Below, piece after piece: positions 10,402 through 14,012 of a stretch of DNA of 14,012 nt. The position numbers and the translations under genes are program-made. The notes under the pieces are model-generated. The model ran no database searches and was not told the origin of the DNA. It was given only the letters and a program-made list of their open reading frames with translations. Source of the DNA: Haplosporangium gracile (lineage: Eukaryota > Mortierellomycota > Mortierellomycetes > Mortierellales > Mortierellaceae); the NCBI GenBank assembly GCA_015499985.1, contig JAAAUF010001017.1, positions 1 through 14,012 of the forward strand. The letters run 5' to 3'. Position 1 is the first letter of the stretch, and each line of letters opens with the position of its first letter.

Positions 10402-10407
10402 CACGTG
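10402..10407. promoter_or_regulatory. CACGTG E-box, candidate bHLH site
   Basis: A palindromic CACGTG in the context TCACGTGC, 167 bp upstream of the ATG of the 2-hydroxyacid dehydrogenase. Fungal bHLH factors of the Cbf1 type bind this core. A six-base match in 2 kb arises by chance fairly often, so this is only a candidate. Confidence 0.3.
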
Positions 10408-10447
10408 CAGGATTCGATCTCGAAGACAATGAATGCTCGTGGCATCA

Positions 10448-10513
10448 CTTCTTTTCCTTCTCTTTTCTTCTCTTATCTTCTCTTCTTCTTTTCCCTTCCT
10501 CTCCTTCTTTTCA
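10448..10513 (+). promoter_or_regulatory. Pyrimidine-rich leader tract of the 2-hydroxyacid dehydrogenase gene
   Basis: About 65 bp of nearly pure C/T (CTTCTTTTCC-like units), ending about 60 bp before the ATG at 10574. Probably core promoter or 5' UTR. Translated in the main frame it would give a Leu/Ser/Phe-rich string that mimics a signal peptide, which complicates start choice (see findings). Confidence 0.45.
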
Positions 10514-10573
10514 ACATCAACACTTGTCCTCGCTACCAACACCAACTCTACACGTACCCGCACTCCTATCACC

Positions 10574-12828
10574 ATGAACTGGCTCAAGACAAAGATGGGC
10601 TCCCACGGATGGGACATTAACGACGACGACATCAAGAAGCCCAACGTCCTCTTCTTCGCCCCTATCAAATTTGCTCGTCAGGAGCTCGAGGACTTTGAGG
10701 AGTACTTTACCGTGAAGGTAACAACAATACGATTCTTCTCAAGCATCGGCTACTACTATGATGAAGGCGACTTTTGATCTGTCAGTATCGCCTATCATCC
10801 GGGAAACATATCTGCGCCAACAACTTTTTCTTACATCAAACTTCGTATTCTCTTTTCCTTTTTTTTTTTTTGCTGGGCGTTAGGTTTATGATAGCGACCG
10901 TGAGGAGTTCATTCGCAGGTGCAAAAAGGGCAAGTACGACGGATATGCTGCCATTCTCTGGGCAGGAGGCCATTCTCCAGTAAGTCCTTTTTTCATGTGG
11001 TGCTTTTCTGCTTCTTTTTTGTGTTTTCTCCGATTACACCACACATGCTTTTTTGTTTCTCGCCGGTTGTAATTAATCGATCGCCTTTTTTTTCGTTGGT
11101 TATTTTTGAGCACTGCAAGATTTTTCTATCTTAATCCGATGAAACTCACTCCCTTTTTTCGGCCGGTGCGAACCATGTGAACTTTTCTTTATCTTTCAGG
11201 TTGGTAACCTCGATAGTGAACTGGTCTCTCATATCCCCGCAAGCATCTCGATCATCTCTCTTCCCATGGCTGGATTCAACACCATTGACGTTGAGGCATG
11301 CACAGCCAAAGGTAATTACCCTCCCAGCAAGTCAAGGACAGAGGAAGGCAAGAGAGAGACAACAATAGAGGCACAACTCAAACGATTGAACTTGCTGACC
11401 ACACCCTTGTCCTCTTTTTGCTCACTTAGGAATTACTGTGACCAACACCCCTGGTGTCGTCTCTGCTGCTACTGCCGACACGGCCATGTTTTTAATTCTT
11501 GGATGTCTTCGCAACTTCACACAGGGACAGACTAGCCTCCGCGCAGGTACATACATACATGACAAATGGGCCGACAATCTTTGAAGGCGCAAGGACAAAG
11601 GAGGACTAAGCGCGCATGACTCCAACGGGAAAAAAAGAAAGGGCTGACGCCCCAAATTTTTTATCAATCTTGCATTAGGTACCTGGAATAAGGAAATCGG
11701 ATATGGTCATGACATGGCTGCTGCCTCGATTGGAATCATTGGCATGGGAGGTGTTGGCAAGGTACCGTATACATTAATGGCGTGCAGGATTATAACTGGC
11801 ACATGAAAGCAAAAGGCCTTTTTTGTACATGGAAGATGGAACTCACCGCCTTCTTTTTTTTTGCTCTCTGTGGGTTTTACATGCATGTTTTATTTGATTA
11901 TGTCTCTCTACTATTTAGGCAATCGCAAAGCGTGCGAATGCTTTCGGGATGTTGGTCAACTACTACAACAGGACCCGTCTCGACATTCGCGGTAAGTAAT
12001 GAGCTTTTCCAAAAGAGAATCGAGGAAATCAAAAACGAGTGAAGAAATAAGGATGCCTGAATCGATGAGCGTGGTTCTGACAAATATATATTTCTTTGTT
12101 CAATTGATTTTAGTCGAGGCTGAATACAATGCCCATTTTGCTGCTTATGAGACGCTGTTGCGCGAGTCGGATGTGATTGTAATCTGTGTCCCCCTCAACG
12201 CCAATACTAGACATATGATCAACGCTACTCAATTGAACAAGATGAAGAAGGGCGTTGTTCTGATCAACATTGCTCGCGGACCCGTCATTGATGAGGCTGC
12301 ACTTGCTGAAGCTCTCGACAGTGGAAGGGTAAGAACAACTTGACGTTATTTTTTATTATTTCCACGAGGGATTGAAGTGGTACTCTTACAAAAATATCGA
12401 CAGAGAGCTTAACTAATCAAAAATGATTCCGATTTTAAGGTTGGCTCTGCGGGTCTGGACGTTTTCGAATTTGAGCCAAAGGTTCACGAGACTCTTCTCA
12501 AGCATCCCCAGTGCACGCTCTTGCCCCACATGGGAACTAGCACAGAAGAAAGTCTTCGCTCTATGGAGGTATGCCTCAGAAAAGGAGTTGAACAGTTTTT
12601 TTTTTCGTTTTTGTTGTATGTGCTTGACTTTGGTGTCTCCGGCAATGATGCTAACCTGTTCTTGACCGTTGTGCGTGCGAATAGAAATTGGCGCTCAAAA
12701 ACATCATGAACTTGCTAATGCAAGGTGAAGCCATCACCCCTATCAACAAGGTCGTCACCAAGGCACTTGAGGGCGTCATGACCGATAGCATCGACTTTTC
12801 CAAGATCAACCTTACCCTCCAAGGATAA
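10574..12828 (+). CDS. D-isomer-specific 2-hydroxyacid dehydrogenase (glyoxylate/hydroxypyruvate reductase type)
   Basis: Nine exons: 10574-10717, 10884-10979, 11200-11311, 11430-11546, 11679-11761, 11919-11991, 12114-12328, 12440-12568 and 12685-12828; 1113 nt, 370 residues, stop TAA, all joins in frame. The enzyme reduces a 2-oxo acid to the D-2-hydroxy acid, or the reverse, using NAD(P)H. The Rossmann nucleotide motif IGIIGMGGVGK has its GMGGVG at 178-183. The catalytic triad of the family is complete: R263 in NIARGPVID, E292 in VFEFEP and H310 in LLPHMGTST; the Arg-Glu spacing of 29 equals that in E. coli PGDH. LPHMG resembles yeast GOR1 and fungal D-mandelate dehydrogenases, so glyoxylate, hydroxypyruvate or a bulkier 2-oxo acid are candidate substrates. 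No SKL-type peroxisomal signal is seen (it ends LTLQG), and no clear presequence if the ATG at 10574 (context CACCATGA) is the start, so cytosolic is likely. Confidence 0.92.
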
Positions 12829-13429
12829 ACCCTTCTCCTTCCCCTCCCATAGATTCTTAGTTCGACTACCATTACATACATAAAATTACACGAACAAGCA
12901 ATAGCAATACAACTGGTGGAAATGGGGTAGATCTTTGTTGTTCATGCACCACCTTGTCCGAGAAGGGAGGGAAGACTGCGTTAAAAGGAAGACCGAAATG
13001 AAGAGCATGATCGACGCACTCTCACATGAGACCGATGATAACCAGGCACGCCTATGCTTTGAGAGCCACGAACGACCTACTCTCGGGATGTCGTAAGATA
13101 AACAATTGTGTTGAAAATAAAACCCCACTTCCCCTGCAGAAGCAGACCATCAGTCCGCCAAAGAAGCCTGCAAACAAGCAATCAAACAAGCAAAGAACGT
13201 TAGCCAAAGCGTGATCGCAGCCTGCATACAAGCCAAAAAAAAATAAGACTGCAGAAGGCATCCATTCTTCTAGAGATAGAATAGCCTTTGTCGTTGAGGT
13301 CAATTGCCTGTCAAACCCCTCAGGAATACACGGTCAAAGCAGTTGAAAACGCGATCCATGCTCTCTCTCTTCGTCTTAGAAACAACGACCCTCACACGAT
13401 AACGTCTTTCAACAGACATTCGTGAGATA
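12829..13429. other. 3' flank of the dehydrogenase gene, no gene recognised
   Basis: The first 100 or so bases are presumably the 3' UTR; an AT-rich CATACATAAAATTAC near 12874 may be part of the poly(A) region. The rest shows only short open frames on both strands, without codon bias or family motifs. I see no RNA gene in it. Confidence 0.55.
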
Positions 13430-13830
13430 AAAAAAAAGGATTAATCTATTTGACAACGTTCGTACTAAGTCCATGTTGTTCTTTTTTTTTTAGTTTTTTC
13501 TCCATAGTACCTTGCCGCAAGGTTACAAACCCATTACTAATGCGCCCATGTCGTTGACCATCTTCCTGCGGCTCAGTTCTTGGAGCTCATGTCCCATATC
13601 TTCATCAGCATGGCTTATCAGTAGCTAAAAAGTGACAGTTTCAGCACAAGCGCTTCAATGATCACCTCTGAGGGTGCACAAATGATGCTTCAAGGAAGCG
13701 CGAAGGAAAACAAGTTGTCTCAATGAGGTTGGCCTCTTCTGTACACGTTTTTGTCTTGAAAACAAAAAAAGTGAGCTACATGGACATAGTGCGGAAAACG
13801 AAGGGGGCTGTCAAATAGATTAACTCTTTA
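13430..13830. mobile_element. Inverted-repeat-bounded segment, candidate MITE-like remnant
   Basis: Arms face each other about 370 bp apart. TTAATCTATTTGACA at 13441-13455 is the exact reverse complement of 13809-13823. Inside this, ACTAAGTCCATGT at 13464-13476 matches the reverse complement of 13778-13790 at 12 of 13 bases. The unmatched spacers are 8 and 18 nt. Similarity may extend outward through a GATAAA block. No target-site duplication could be confirmed and no transposase is present, so a small non-autonomous DNA transposon is an inference; an old large hairpin of other origin would look the same. Confidence 0.4.
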
Positions 13831-13946
13831 TCCAAAAAGAATAAACGCTCACAACAGAATTGTCTGTCTTCGAGAAAAGAAGGCCTGGCACATGCAGGAC
13901 AGAAAACGACGACGTAGTCAAGTTTGCAGCTGTTGACCTTTTATTC

Positions 13947-13950
13947 AAAA
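13947..13950 (-). terminator. Pol III terminator of the tRNA-Gly
   Basis: TTTT on the minus strand, seven bases past the discriminator base of the tRNA. A run of four T is the usual minimal RNA polymerase III stop. Confidence 0.7.
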
Positions 13951-13957
13951 GGGAGAT

Positions 13958-14012
13958 TGAAAGTGCCGGGACTCGAACCCGGTTCTCAGGCTTGGAAGGC
14001 CGGAATGATACC
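13958..14012 (-). tRNA. tRNA-Gly (anticodon UCC), 5' end beyond window
   Basis: The minus strand shows an anticodon loop CTTCCAA (anticodon TCC), then a short variable loop AGAA, a perfect 5-bp T arm CCGGG/CCCGG around TTCGAGT, a 3' acceptor strand CACTTTC and discriminator A at 13958. The B box GGTTCGAGTCC (complement of 13969-13979) fits the Pol III consensus. The anticodon stem CCGGC/GCCTG has one C-U mismatch (28-42). The D arm is only partly inside, and the 5' acceptor strand, predicted to be GAAAGTG, lies outside. CCA is not encoded, as normal in eukaryotes. Confidence 0.88.

Larger units (their letters stand above)
8553..10573. other. Divergent intergenic region (about 2.0 kb)
   Basis: Lies between the head-to-head DHTKD1-like and 2-hydroxyacid dehydrogenase genes and presumably contains both promoters. 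Visible elements: pyrimidine tracts at each end, a GATTGG (CCAAT-box complement) at 9886-9891, an (ACTC)5 repeat at 9975-9996, a TCACGTCGCGTCAC stretch near 10308-10322 and a CACGTG box at 10402-10407. A Met-free open frame at 9603-10154 is the only long one and is not recognised. No RNA gene was seen. Confidence 0.6.

Noticed and set aside
13052..13303. 83-codon minus-strand frame with hydrophobic stretches
   Set aside because: No recognisable family, no supporting splice structure, and overlaps other equally long random frames.

Overview
The window looks like nuclear DNA of a filamentous, intron-rich fungus. Three protein-coding genes can be assembled from it. Their 20 introns are short (94-437 bp), nearly all begin GTAAG, GTAC or GTATG, and end in pyrimidine-rich tracts followed by AG. 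A eukaryotic tRNA with an internal B box sits at the right edge. The intron density, a DHTKD1-type enzyme (absent from budding yeast as far as I recall) and pyrimidine-rich leaders suggest an early-diverging lineage such as Mortierellomycota or Mucoromycota. That placement is inference; no species can be named.

Layout, left to right. (1) 1-3152, minus strand: a chromatin protein with a DEK-type core, a single HMG-box-like segment and a long Lys/Ala/Glu tail that runs off the left edge. (2) 3153-4542: about 1.4 kb holding the leader of gene 1, the 3' region of gene 2 and a possible unannotated spliced transcript. (3) 4543-8552, minus strand: a complete seven-exon gene for a mitochondrial 2-oxoadipate dehydrogenase E1 (DHTKD1-like, 980 residues). 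(4) 8553-10573: a 2.0 kb divergent intergenic region with pyrimidine tracts at both ends, a tetranucleotide repeat and a CACGTG box. (5) 10574-12828, plus strand: a complete nine-exon D-2-hydroxyacid dehydrogenase (370 residues) of the glyoxylate/hydroxypyruvate reductase type. (6) 12829-13957: no recognised gene, but about 400 bp bounded by imperfect inverted repeats, resembling a small non-autonomous DNA transposon. (7) 13958-14012, minus strand: the 3' three-quarters of a tRNA-Gly(UCC), cut by the window edge.

Genes 2 and 3 both act on small 2-oxo or 2-hydroxy acids, but they are 2 kb apart and nothing shows that they are co-regulated. All exon joins of genes 1-3 were checked by hand for reading frame: gene 2 sums to 2943 nt and gene 3 to 1113 nt, both ending in TAA; gene 1 stays open for 1383 nt to the window edge. 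Family assignments rest on remembered family sequences, not on a search. No CRISPR array, bacterial operon or obvious multi-gene cluster was seen.
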